Assembly: GCA_028689145.1 (NCBI GenBank)
Contig: JAQTWT010000011.1
Span: forward strand, 1-64,000
Direction of reading: 5' to 3'
Length of the DNA stretch: 64,000 nucleotides
From: Gallionella sp.
GTDB taxonomy: Bacteria; Pseudomonadota; Gammaproteobacteria; Burkholderiales; Gallionellaceae
Program-made: the position numbers and the translations under genes
In this document: positions 34,619-43,344 of the stretch, piece after piece
Numbering within the stretch: position 1 is the first letter of the stretch
Layout: the number at the start of each line of letters is the position of its first letter
Notes under the pieces: generated by a model
The model's input: only the letters and a program-made list of their open reading frames with translations
Database searches by the model: none
What the model was told of the DNA's origin: nothing

Positions 34619-35854
34619 ATGTACTCAAAAGTTGAAAAATGCAGAATTTGCGGCAATAGCCGCCTCGAGCGTGTATTGGATCTGGGAGAGCAAATGCTCA
34701 CCGGGGTATTCCCGCGCGAGAAGGGTGCAGATGTCACGACCGGCCCGCTCAGACTGGTAAAATGCACGGGGGGCGATGATGTGTGCGGACTATTGCAGCT
34801 GGAACATTCCTACGATCTGGGGGAAATGTACGGCGAAAACTACGGCTATCGATCCGGCCTCAATGCCAGCATGGTTGCGCATTTGCACGGCAAGGTTAAA
34901 AAAATTCTCGGGCTGGTCGAATTGCGCGACGGCGATCTGGTAATTGATATCGGCAGCAACGACAGCACCACGTTGCAGGCCTACCCGTCCGGCACAGTGC
35001 TGGTGGGGATTGATCCAACCGGCATCAAATTTCACAGTTATTACCCTGCGCATATTCAGCTGATTCCGGATTTCTTTTCCGCATCGCTGGTGAATGCACG
35101 CTTTCCCGGAAAAAAGGCCAAAGTAGTCACCTCCTTTTCCATGTTCTACGATCTGGAAGACCCGGTGGGCTTTATGCGGCAGGTTTCCGACGTTCTCGCG
35201 GATGACGGGATATGGGTATTTGAGCAAAGCTACATGCCCACCATGCTGGAGACTAATTCATACGACACGGTTTGCCACGAGCACCTTGAATTCTATGCGC
35301 TGCGCCAAATCAAGTGGATGACGGACAAAGTCGGACTCCGAATTGTCGATGTCGAGTTCAATGATGTGAACGGCGGAAGCTTCTCGATAACGGTATCGAA
35401 AGCCAACGGCAATTTATCCGTTGCCCCGGCAGTGCAAAAGATTCTCGATGCGGAACGCGCGCAGGGACTCGACACACTGGCCCCCTATCAGGCATTCGCA
35501 AAGCGCGCGGAACAAACCAGAAGCGATTTGCGGGAATTTATAACCGCTGCGCACGCCCAAGGCAAAACAGTCGCCGCGCTGGGCGCATCGACCAAAGGCA
35601 ATGTGCTGCTGCAATACTGCGGGTTCACGGAAAAAGATATCGCTTATGTCGGCGAAGTGAATACCGAGAAGTACGGGTGTTTTACACCCGGAACATGGAT
35701 ACCCATCATTCCTGAAACAGAATTGCTGTCGAAAAATCCCGATTATTTGATCGTCTTGCCATGGCATTTCAGAAAGTTCTTCCAGGGGCAGGAAAGATAC
35801 CGGCAATCCAATCTGGTGTTCCCGTTACCGGTTCTGGATGTTGTACGCAAATAA
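34619..35854 (+). CDS. Sugar C-methyltransferase, zinc-binding (NovU/TylC3-like)
   Basis: The 411-residue protein has an N-terminal zinc-binding segment (KCRICGNSRLERVLDLGEQ), a SAM-dependent methyltransferase core (VIDIGSNDSTTLQAYPSG, then TSFSMFYDLEDP and EQSYMPTMLETNSYDTVCHE) and the C-terminal domain with GASTKGNVLLQYCGF. This three-part layout is that of C-methyltransferases acting on dTDP-keto-sugars in branched deoxysugar synthesis. It implies a C-branched deoxysugar in the glycan; the exact sugar is not known. Confidence 0.9.
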   Translation: MYSKVEKCRICGNSRLERVLDLGEQMLTGVFPREKGADVTTGPLRLVKCTGGDDVCGLLQLEHSYDLGEMYGENYGYRSGLNASMVAHLHGKVKKILGLVELRDGDLVIDIGSNDSTTLQAYPSGTVLVGIDPTGIKFHSYYPAHIQLIPDFFSASLVNARFPGKKAKVVTSFSMFYDLEDPVGFMRQVSDVLADDGIWVFEQSYMPTMLETNSYDTVCHEHLEFYALRQIKWMTDKVGLRIVDVEFNDVNGGSFSITVSKANGNLSVAPAVQKILDAERAQGLDTLAPYQAFAKRAEQTRSDLREFITAAHAQGKTVAALGASTKGNVLLQYCGFTEKDIAYVGEVNTEKYGCFTPGTWIPIIPETELLSKNPDYLIVLPWHFRKFFQGQERYRQSNLVFPLPVLDVVRK

Positions 35855-35862
35855 GCACTGAC

Positions 35863-36960
35863 GTGAAAATCGCCATCGTTCACGACTACCTTTGCGGGCT
35901 TGGCGGTTCAGAGCGTGTTTTTCAGTATATGTGCGAGGAATTTCAGGAAGCGGATATTTACACGCTCGCATACAACCCTGACGCGACTTACCCTTATTTC
36001 AGGGAACGCCAAATAAAGACCACCTGGTTGAACCCGTTTGTTCGCACCATGGAGGCGTTCCGCTGGTCGTTCCCGCTGGCGACCTTCGCCATGGCGGGGC
36101 TGGACTTGCGCAAATACGATGTGGTGCTCAGTTCGTCCGCCACAGTGGCAAAATACGTGCGCGTGCCGAACGGTCACCATATTTGCTATTGCTACATACC
36201 GACGCGAGCCCTATGGCAGTTTGATGAATATTTCGGCTCAAGCTGGAAATCAAAGCTGGTAAAGCTGTTTCTGCCTTATCTCCGCAAGCGCGATTACCGG
36301 GCCGCGCAACGGGTGGACAAGTTCATTGCAATTTCCAATGTCACAAAAGAGCAGATCCTTGCCTGCTACGGCAAACAATCCGACATCATTTACTCTCCGA
36401 TCAACCTGAAAAACTTTCACCCCGCGGCAGGCAAAAAAGATCATTTCCTGCTCGTTTCCCGGCTTGAACAATGGAAACGCGTGGATTACGCTGTCGAGGC
36501 ATTTAACCGTCTCGGGTTGCCGCTCAGGATCATTGGGACAGGCATCGAAGAAGCGCGACTGAAAGCGCTGGCGCTACCCAACATTGAATTTCTCGGGTCG
36601 GTTGACGATGCAACGCTGGCCAGAGAGTACGGCGAAGCGAGGGCGGTCATATTCACCCCGTTTCTCGAATACGGCCTGATACCTCTCGAAGCCAATGCAA
36701 GCGGAACGCCGGTAATTTGCCTGGGAAAAGGCGGCATAACGGAAACAATGGTGCCATTTGAAGAGGGAGCAAGCGGATCGGGCAAAGCCCCGACGGCAGT
36801 GTTCTTTTATGAACAGACGGCGGATGCCCTGATGGAAGCGGTGGAACGTTTTGGCAGGGCCACTTTTGATGCTGCGCAATTGGTCAATCATGCGTCACAA
36901 TGGGATGTTCCCGCTTTCAAGAGCAAAATCCGGCACGAGATTGAAGCATTTATTGATTAG
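35863..36960 (+). CDS. Glycosyltransferase family 4
   Basis: The real start is the GTG at 35863 (VKIAIVHDYLCGLGGSERVF); the ORF-track start lies inside the preceding gene. The 365 residues include the N-terminal GGSER acceptor-side motif, LLVSRLEQWKRVDYAVEAF, and the C-terminal EX7E-type segment FLEYGLIPLEANASGTPVI. GT4 enzymes are retaining GT-B transferases. It lies 8 bp after the methyltransferase gene and is likely co-transcribed. Confidence 0.92.
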   Translation: MKIAIVHDYLCGLGGSERVFQYMCEEFQEADIYTLAYNPDATYPYFRERQIKTTWLNPFVRTMEAFRWSFPLATFAMAGLDLRKYDVVLSSSATVAKYVRVPNGHHICYCYIPTRALWQFDEYFGSSWKSKLVKLFLPYLRKRDYRAAQRVDKFIAISNVTKEQILACYGKQSDIIYSPINLKNFHPAAGKKDHFLLVSRLEQWKRVDYAVEAFNRLGLPLRIIGTGIEEARLKALALPNIEFLGSVDDATLAREYGEARAVIFTPFLEYGLIPLEANASGTPVICLGKGGITETMVPFEEGASGSGKAPTAVFFYEQTADALMEAVERFGRATFDAAQLVNHASQWDVPAFKSKIRHEIEAFID

Positions 36961-37052
36961 CGAAACCCCGCACGGCATCTTGGTAATTTCATTCACGAGC
37001 GTATTCGTTACCGATAGGTTTTATATTTTTCTGACCCTACATAACCGACACA

Positions 37053-38450
37053 ATGAACAACAGTTTGCTCCGCCCCCACCACTCGGGAATTTCAGTATCC
37101 CAACGCATCATTGATGCGGGACTGATTTGCGTCACACTGTGGGCTTCGCACAGGTTGTACGGGGTCGAAATTTCCGATCACAATATCGTGTCGCTGGTAC
37201 TGGCGGTTTCCTGTTTTTACTTCGCCGCGGAAGCCAAAAGCTTGTACGCTTCATGGCGCATGGGGGGATTGGTTGTAGAGATCACCGATCTCGCCACGGC
37301 TTGGGGAGTGGTTGTCGTCGTGTTGGTCATGCTGGCTTTCATGAGCAAGACATCGACCGATTTTTCACGTCTGGTGGTCATGAGCTGGTTTATCATGGCC
37401 CCTTCCGGCATGGTGATGGCGCGGGTGCTGGTCAGGTTAATTCTGCGCGAGATGCGCCGCGCGGGAATGAACATCAGAACGCTGGCAATCGTCGGTGCCA
37501 ATTCACAGGCAGTGCGTTTAATCGAAAAGTCACAACAGGCACCGTGGATGGGTATGTCGCCTTTGGGTATATTCGACGACGTGTCGGGCGTACCGATCCC
37601 GGATGAAGTTAAACCCTATTTAAAGGGGGATGTGGCAGACCTGATTCGCGAATCGCGGGACGGGCGGATCGACTATATCTATATCGCTTTATCAATGCAG
37701 CAGGAAAACCGGATTATAGAATTGATCGATTTGCTCGCGGACACCACATCTTCCGTGTACATCGTTCCCGATATGTTCATCTCGGATTTGCTGCAGGCAA
37801 AGTGGACTAATTTCCACGGCGTGCCGGTAGTCGGGGTTTACGAAACACCCTTTATGGGTGTAAATGCCGTGATCAAACGCCTGGAAGATGCAATTCTGGG
37901 CGCAATATTCATGGCCATTGCAATCGTGCCGATGATTGCAATCGGCATGATGATCAGGCTATCTTCGCCGGGGCCGGCGATTTTCAAGCAGCGGCGCTAC
38001 GGCTTAAACGGGGAGGTTGTCGAGGTATGGAAATTTCGCACCATGTCAGTTTGCGAGGACGGCGACAAAATTCCGCAGGCTAAACAGGGCGATCCCCGCA
38101 TCACGCCGCTGGGGAAATTTCTCAGAAAAACATCACTGGATGAATTTCCGCAATTGATAAATGTCCTGCAGGGGCGGATGTCGTTGGTGGGTCCGCGCCC
38201 GCACGCTGTCGCCCACAATGAGCAGTACCGCAAGTTGATCCACGGATACATGCTGAGACACAAGGTAAAACCGGGAATAACGGGGTGGGCACAGGTTAAC
38301 GGATGGCGCGGCGAAACCGACACCCTCGACAAGATGGAAAAAAGGATTGAATACGACCTGGAGTACATCCGCAATTGGTCGTTATGGCTGGATATCAAGA
38401 TAATATGGCTGACCGTGCTGCGCGGATTTTACGGCAAGAATACCTACTGA
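37053..38450 (+). CDS. Undecaprenyl-phosphate glucose/galactose-1-phosphate transferase, WcaJ family
   Basis: The 465-residue protein has N-terminal membrane segments and a CoA-binding-like region (LAIVGANSQAVRLIEKS). The C-terminal bacterial sugar transferase domain contains RRYGLNGEVVEVWKFRTM, SLDEFPQLINVLQGRMSLVG, PRPHAVAHNEQYR and KPGITGWAQVNGWRGET. WcaJ-type enzymes start a glycan by attaching a hexose-1-phosphate to undecaprenyl phosphate. A second, unrelated initiating enzyme is present at 27793 in the same locus. Confidence 0.95.
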   Translation: MNNSLLRPHHSGISVSQRIIDAGLICVTLWASHRLYGVEISDHNIVSLVLAVSCFYFAAEAKSLYASWRMGGLVVEITDLATAWGVVVVVLVMLAFMSKTSTDFSRLVVMSWFIMAPSGMVMARVLVRLILREMRRAGMNIRTLAIVGANSQAVRLIEKSQQAPWMGMSPLGIFDDVSGVPIPDEVKPYLKGDVADLIRESRDGRIDYIYIALSMQQENRIIELIDLLADTTSSVYIVPDMFISDLLQAKWTNFHGVPVVGVYETPFMGVNAVIKRLEDAILGAIFMAIAIVPMIAIGMMIRLSSPGPAIFKQRRYGLNGEVVEVWKFRTMSVCEDGDKIPQAKQGDPRITPLGKFLRKTSLDEFPQLINVLQGRMSLVGPRPHAVAHNEQYRKLIHGYMLRHKVKPGITGWAQVNGWRGETDTLDKMEKRIEYDLEYIRNWSLWLDIKIIWLTVLRGFYGKNTY

Positions 38451-38518
38451 ATCCCGTGTCCACTATTTGTTCCGGCGGCACATAAAAGCCGCTTTATTAA
38501 CTCAAACCATCCGCAGCC

Positions 38519-39775
38519 ATGGGTTCACTCAACAAATTATTGATTAACGACGTGCAGTTTGCGCGAGTGTTGCTGGCGCTGCTGGGATTTTCAGTACCCA
38601 TATCAACCGTACTGGACAACGTGCTGCTGGTGGCGGTGCTGATTTTCGGGCTGATAATCTGCTGGCGGGACGCGTTGAAAATCAGCTATCAAAATCCGGT
38701 TGCACAAGCCGCACTGCTATTGTTCGGCATGCTGCTAATCGCGACCTGTTACGGGGAAACGCCGTTTGATAAAGCCTTCGGCATACTGGGAAAATATCTG
38801 GATATCGCCATGATTCCTTTGTTTATCGCGATGATAAGAAAAGAGCAAAACCGGGACAGCGTATTAAACGGATTTCTGCTGGCGATGCTGGTTACCCTGA
38901 TACTTTCATATCTGGTTTTCTACCAAGTCTTGAGCCCCAAGCCCTGGATGTGGTGGCAAGCCAGCGTGGGCAGCCCGGCAATTTTCCGTCACCAGCTCAC
39001 GCAAAACACCTTTATGGCGCTGGCGGTATTCTTCGCGCTATTGCGGATGCGCAAAGCGACCGTCCCCTTCCATCGGACTTTCTGGTGCACATTGGCAGTG
39101 CTGGGTATGTTCAATGTATTTTTTATGGTTGAAGGCCGCACCGGATACGCGACGCTGCTCATACTGCTGGGCTGGTTTGCTTGGACAACGCTCTCCGGAT
39201 ATTTGGCCGCACGGGGCAAACACATAAGCTTGCGGCATGGCATCGCGGTGGCTCTGATCATGGCGCTCACTATTGTCAGCGTTTACTTTTCTTCAGCGCG
39301 ATTGCAAACCAGAATGGACTTGATTGTTGCGGAACTCGGTGCCTGGAAGCCGCACGCCGGCAATGAAACATCCGTCGGGATTCGCATGGAGTTTTACTAC
39401 AACACCCTGCACATCATTCGCCAAAATCCGCTGCTCGGTGTTGGAACCGGCGGCCTGCCGGCGGCCTATGCGGAGCAAGACAAACATTTCAGTCTGGGGA
39501 GAGTAGACAATCCCCATAACGAGTATTTGATGATTTCGGTGCAAACCGGAATCATCGGGCTGGCCTTACTGTTGTATTTATTCTATGCGCAATGGCGCTT
39601 TGCGCCCCTGCTTGATTCCGCTTTCCAACGGGACGCCGCAAGAGGACTGGTTTTGGCCACCATGACCGACAGCCTGTTTAACTCCCCGCTGCTTGATCAT
39701 GCCCCGGGCTTGCTGTTTGCCTTGATGAGCGCAACATTTTTTGCCAACCTGAAGGCGAGCCGGAACCATGGCTAA
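38519..39775 (+). CDS. O-antigen ligase/polymerase family membrane protein (WaaL/Wzy)
   Basis: The 418-residue protein has about 11-12 hydrophobic segments and the Wzy_C region with RMEFYYNTLHIIRQNPLLGV, followed by the periplasmic-loop motif VDNPHNEYLMISVQTGIIGL. The Asn-Pro-His-Asn-Glu pattern is typical of ligases and polymerases that act on undecaprenyl-linked glycans in the periplasm. Sequence alone does not separate WaaL from Wzy. Its 3' end overlaps the next gene by 8 bp. It is a paralogue of the remnant at 30670. Confidence 0.93.
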   Translation: MGSLNKLLINDVQFARVLLALLGFSVPISTVLDNVLLVAVLIFGLIICWRDALKISYQNPVAQAALLLFGMLLIATCYGETPFDKAFGILGKYLDIAMIPLFIAMIRKEQNRDSVLNGFLLAMLVTLILSYLVFYQVLSPKPWMWWQASVGSPAIFRHQLTQNTFMALAVFFALLRMRKATVPFHRTFWCTLAVLGMFNVFFMVEGRTGYATLLILLGWFAWTTLSGYLAARGKHISLRHGIAVALIMALTIVSVYFSSARLQTRMDLIVAELGAWKPHAGNETSVGIRMEFYYNTLHIIRQNPLLGVGTGGLPAAYAEQDKHFSLGRVDNPHNEYLMISVQTGIIGLALLLYLFYAQWRFAPLLDSAFQRDAARGLVLATMTDSLFNSPLLDHAPGLLFALMSATFFANLKASRNHG

Positions 39776-40538
39776 ACTCTCCGTCATTATCATCACCAAA
39801 AACGAAGCCGCCAATATTCAGGCCTGCCTTGAATCGGTGGCGTGGGCCGACGAGATCATCGTGGTGGATTCCGGCAGCAGCGACAAAACGGTGGAGATTT
39901 GCCGGCAATTTGCCGCGCACGTTCAGGTTCATCTACACGACTGGCCGGGGTTCGGCGCGCAGAAAAACCGTGCGCTCGGCTACGCAACAAATGTATGGGT
40001 ATTTTCCATCGACGCGGACGAGCGCGTGACACCCGAATTACGCGGCGCGATCGAAGCGGTATTGCGCGATGATGGCGACACCTGCGCCGCCTATCGCGTC
40101 TCGCGACTGTCCAGCTATTGCGGGCGCTTCATGCGCCATTCCGGCTGGTACCCGGACTGCATTGTGCGGCTGTTCAAACGCGATGCCGCACACTTCTCCA
40201 ATGCGGCGGTGCATGAATCCATCGAAGTTAACGGCAGCACCGGCATGTTGAACGGTGAATTACTGCATTATTCTTACGTGAATCTCGAACAAACCCTGGA
40301 CAAACTCAACAGCTACTCCACGGCTGCCGCCCGGATGCAGCAGCAACAGGGCAAACAGGGGGGGCTTGCAACGGCTATCGGCCACGGGCTGTGGAGCTTC
40401 GCCCGCACTTATTTTCTGCGCGGCGGATTTCTCGATGGCCGCGAAGGCTTTATGCTGGCGGTACTCAATGCGGAACACAGCTACTACCGCTATCTCAAGC
40501 TGATGCTGTTAAACGAACCGCGCGACGGCAATCAATGA
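39768..40538 (+). CDS. Glycosyltransferase family 2, WaaE/KdtX type
   Basis: The 256-residue protein carries LSVIIITKNEAANIQACLES, WADEIIVVDSGSSDKTVEIC and VFSIDADERVTPELR, with the DAD metal site. This set marks the WaaE family, which adds a sugar (often glucose) to the LPS inner core. It overlaps both neighbours, so translation is coupled. The second half (ARTYFLRGGFLDGREGFMLAV) is also a WaaE-family feature. Confidence 0.92.
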   Translation: MAKLSVIIITKNEAANIQACLESVAWADEIIVVDSGSSDKTVEICRQFAAHVQVHLHDWPGFGAQKNRALGYATNVWVFSIDADERVTPELRGAIEAVLRDDGDTCAAYRVSRLSSYCGRFMRHSGWYPDCIVRLFKRDAAHFSNAAVHESIEVNGSTGMLNGELLHYSYVNLEQTLDKLNSYSTAAARMQQQQGKQGGLATAIGHGLWSFARTYFLRGGFLDGREGFMLAVLNAEHSYYRYLKLMLLNEPRDGNQ

Positions 40539-41581
40539 AGCTGATTCATGTGGTGCGCCGCTACGGGCCGGTCGGCGGCATGGAACGCTATGTGTGGGAG
40601 CTGACGCACGAGCTGCACAATCTCGGCCATGAGGTACTGGTGCTGTGCGAACGATGCCTTGCCGAAAAGCCGCACGGTATTGCCGTGTACGAGCTGGGCG
40701 AAATCGCACCGCGCCCGCGCTGGCTATCGCTGCTGCGTTTCGGTCGGCGCGTGGCCCGCTGGCTGGAGCACAACCCGCACCCGGGCTGGCTGATTCACAG
40801 CCATGAACGCTTGAGTTCGCATCACATCACCACCTTCCACGGCCCGCCTTTCGCCTCGGTGCGCGAGATGCCCTGGTGGCGCAAAATCTCGTTGCGCGTG
40901 GCGATGCAGTTTTATCTGGAACGGCGCGAACTCACAGTGGCGTGGCAGATCGTGCCCAATTCGCCGTTTATCCGCGAACGTCTGGCGCATTATTATCCCG
41001 AACTGGCACACAAGCTCACCGAACCGGTTGTACCCGGTGTCGCCGCCATGCCGCTGCGCGAAGCGCGCAGCGTTGCCGAGGACGGCGGCGTGATCGGCTT
41101 CGTCGGCAAGGAATGGCAGCGCAAGGGGTTGCCCTTGGCGGTTAAAATTGTCGGGCAATTGCGCCGTACCCGCCCCAACATTCAACTGCAGGTGGCAGGC
41201 CCCGCATCTGCAGAAGTGATGCATCTGTTTGCCGGCTGGCCGGGCGGTTATCGTTTGCTGGGCTGGAGCGATCAGGCACCTTACGCCGGATTCGATGTGC
41301 TGCTGCACCCCGCAAAGGCCGAGCCTTACGGCATGGTAATCAGCGAAGCGATGGCGGCGCGCGTGCCGGTGGTGATTTCCGACGTGTGCGGTGCGGCGGC
41401 GCAGGTCACGCCGGACGCGGGCGCGATATTGCCGCTTGCCGCCTCGCCCGACGCATGGGTAAACGCTGTCGAACAGCAACTGCGGCGTAGCAGCGCGCCG
41501 CCCGTATTTGTGCGGGGCTGGAACCGGGTCGCACAGGAATACGAAAAAATTTATCTCCATAATTTTACAGAGCAGCCATGA
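40535..41581 (+). CDS. Glycosyltransferase family 4, WaaG-like LPS core enzyme
   Basis: The preferred start is the ATG at 40535, which overlaps the previous stop (ATGA) and gives MKLIHVVRRYGPVGGMERYV. The 348 residues include GVIGFVGKEWQRKGLPLAVK and the C-terminal HPAKAEPYGMVISEAMAARV with the EX7E pair. The combination with a WaaE-like and a ligase gene points to LPS outer-core assembly. Donor sugar is unknown. Confidence 0.9.
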   Translation: MKLIHVVRRYGPVGGMERYVWELTHELHNLGHEVLVLCERCLAEKPHGIAVYELGEIAPRPRWLSLLRFGRRVARWLEHNPHPGWLIHSHERLSSHHITTFHGPPFASVREMPWWRKISLRVAMQFYLERRELTVAWQIVPNSPFIRERLAHYYPELAHKLTEPVVPGVAAMPLREARSVAEDGGVIGFVGKEWQRKGLPLAVKIVGQLRRTRPNIQLQVAGPASAEVMHLFAGWPGGYRLLGWSDQAPYAGFDVLLHPAKAEPYGMVISEAMAARVPVVISDVCGAAAQVTPDAGAILPLAASPDAWVNAVEQQLRRSSAPPVFVRGWNRVAQEYEKIYLHNFTEQP

Positions 41582-42303
41582 ATCCAAGTTTCATCTACCG
41601 CAATCTCAAAGCGCGTTACCGCGACCAGAAACAGGAAATCAGCGCCTTGTTGGCCTGCATCCAGCCCGGCGACAGCGTGGTGGATTGCGGCGCGAACAAA
41701 GGCAGCTATGTCTGGACACTGAGCCGGGCGGTCGGAAAGAACGGGCAAGTCACCGCCTTCGAGCCGCAGCGCAAACTCGCGGCTTACTTGAGGGCAATGG
41801 TGCAAAGCTGCGGCTTGGCCAATGTGCGCATCGAGGAAAAAGGCATCTCGGACCACGCCGGAACCATGCAGCTGATGATTCCGGGCAGCGACACTTCGCC
41901 GGGGGCTTCGCTGGAACAAAGCATTTTGCAGCGCGAAGATTGCGCCACCTACCCCGTCGAAGTGGTGTCTCTGGACGAGTATTTCGCCGCGCGCAAGCGC
42001 AGGATTTCCGCGCTCAAAATCGACGTCGAAGGCCATGAATTCGCCGTGCTGCAGGGTGCCAAAAATATTCTGGCACAGGACGGGCCGCTACTGGTGTTCG
42101 AATGCGAGCAACGCCATCTGACCGGAATCACCGTGCCGGAGATTCTGGCGTGGCTGCAGGCACAGGGCTATGACGGCTGGTTTATCCTGCGCGGCGAGTT
42201 GCGCCCCATCGCCGAATTCCGTATCGAGCTGCATCAGAAGCAGCAAGGCGAGCGCTTCTGGGATGCGCCGGATTACTGCAATAATTTCATCATGAAGAAA
42301 TAG
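41578..42303 (+). CDS. FkbM-family methyltransferase
   Basis: The 241-residue protein has VVDCGANKGSYVWTLSRAVG (SAM site), VTAFEPQRKLAAYL and ALKIDVEGHEFAVLQGAKNI, all FkbM features. The start overlaps the end of the WaaG-like gene by 4 bp. It closes the plus-strand polysaccharide operon. It is only distantly related to the FkbM gene at 32451 and has the base composition of the locus core. Confidence 0.92.
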   Translation: MNPSFIYRNLKARYRDQKQEISALLACIQPGDSVVDCGANKGSYVWTLSRAVGKNGQVTAFEPQRKLAAYLRAMVQSCGLANVRIEEKGISDHAGTMQLMIPGSDTSPGASLEQSILQREDCATYPVEVVSLDEYFAARKRRISALKIDVEGHEFAVLQGAKNILAQDGPLLVFECEQRHLTGITVPEILAWLQAQGYDGWFILRGELRPIAEFRIELHQKQQGERFWDAPDYCNNFIMKK

Positions 42304-42435
42304 CTTGGCTGCTGTTCAGACTTAATCTCTTCGAGTAAATCCCCCACATCTTGATGCGAGGACTGGCGGCAGCCAGCAGCTTGAATATCTGTGTTTGGGT
42401 GTTTGGGTGTCTTGGTGTCATAACAAAAGGGCGTA

Positions 42436-42482
42436 TTGAGAATGGCGCGCATGGGTGTTATATTGTGTACCTCATTAGGTAC
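42436..42482 (+). promoter_or_regulatory. Promoter and palindromic operator of the toxin-antitoxin pair
   Basis: TTGAGA and TATATT are exactly 17 bp apart. Directly after the -10 lies the palindrome GTACCT-CATT-AGGTAC (42467-42482), which would cover the transcription start. This placement fits autorepression by the Phd/YefM-type antitoxin. Confidence 0.78.
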
Positions 42483-42493
42483 TGGAGAGTGTC

Positions 42494-42799
42494 ATGGATT
42501 TTGTTACCACCAAAGAATTGCGCGCTGAATCCGGCAAGGTGTGGGCCAAGCTGGAAGCGGGCGAAGACATTGTCATTACGCGCAACGGCAAGCCCTTTGC
42601 GTTGATGGTGCATACCGAATCTGCAAGTCTGGAAGACGATCTGCGCTCTATTCGTGCAGAACGTTTTGCCGAGAGCATGCGCAAATTACAACAACGCTCC
42701 GTCGAACAAGGGCTGGATAAAATTACCATGGAAGAGATTGATGCCGAAATCGCGCTGGCACGCAAAGAGCGAAAGGAACGCAGTGCGAGCAGTCATTGA
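42494..42799 (+). CDS. Phd/YefM-family antitoxin
   Basis: The 101-residue protein starts MDFVTTKELRAESGKVWAKL and continues GEDIVITRNGKPFALMVHTE, the DNA-binding N-terminal fold of Phd/YefM antitoxins. The charged C-terminus (RKERKERSASSH) would wrap the toxin. It overlaps the toxin gene by 17 bp. An upstream palindrome suggests autoregulation. Confidence 0.92.
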   Translation: MDFVTTKELRAESGKVWAKLEAGEDIVITRNGKPFALMVHTESASLEDDLRSIRAERFAESMRKLQQRSVEQGLDKITMEEIDAEIALARKERKERSASSH

Positions 42800-43184
42800 T
42801 ACCAACATTCTGGTATCGGCACTTCTTACCCCCGGCGGGGTGTCTGCACAATTGATTGCAGCAATACGCAGTCGGACTCTGATGCCGGTTGTCAGCGCAA
42901 TGATTCTTGCGGAGTATGCCGAAGTTTTGAACCGCCCTAAATTTAGTTTCGCAAATAAACTGACAGCCAGCCTGCTAGAAGATCTGAAAGGGCTAGCGCT
43001 GTTTCTAAAACCGCTGCCCATCCCACTCCAAGACTTGCCGGATCCGGACGATGCGCCTTTTATCGCGGCTGCACTCACCGCAGCTTGCCCTGTCATTACC
43101 GGCAACAGCAAACATTTTCCACAAGGTATAGGTATAGAAACTCTTTCGCCCTCCGAAGCCTTGGCCCGTCTGCAAGCCAAGTAG
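42783..43184 (+). CDS. PIN-domain toxin (putative ribonuclease)
   Basis: The true start is the GTG at 42783, preceded by AAAGGA, giving VRAVIDTNILVSALLTPGGV. The 133 residues hold the four acidic PIN positions: Asp in IDTN, Glu in AEYAEV, and the Asp cluster DLPDPDDAPFIAAA. ITGNSKHFP near the end is typical of the COG1569 group. PIN toxins cleave RNA unless bound by antitoxin. It lies at the edge of the polysaccharide locus and may stabilise it. Confidence 0.92.
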   Translation: MRAVIDTNILVSALLTPGGVSAQLIAAIRSRTLMPVVSAMILAEYAEVLNRPKFSFANKLTASLLEDLKGLALFLKPLPIPLQDLPDPDDAPFIAAALTAACPVITGNSKHFPQGIGIETLSPSEALARLQAK

Positions 43185-43344
43185 AATCCGATTCATACAC
43201 ACGTGAAGTACCGCTTGTGGCACACTGCCAAACTTCGTGCTATCAAATTGCTGGACGAAAAGCGGGCGCTTGCGACCGAATCTTAACCAATTTTAAGTCA
43301 ATCTCAGACACTGCCTATCAGATCAAATCACTACCGCTACCCCA

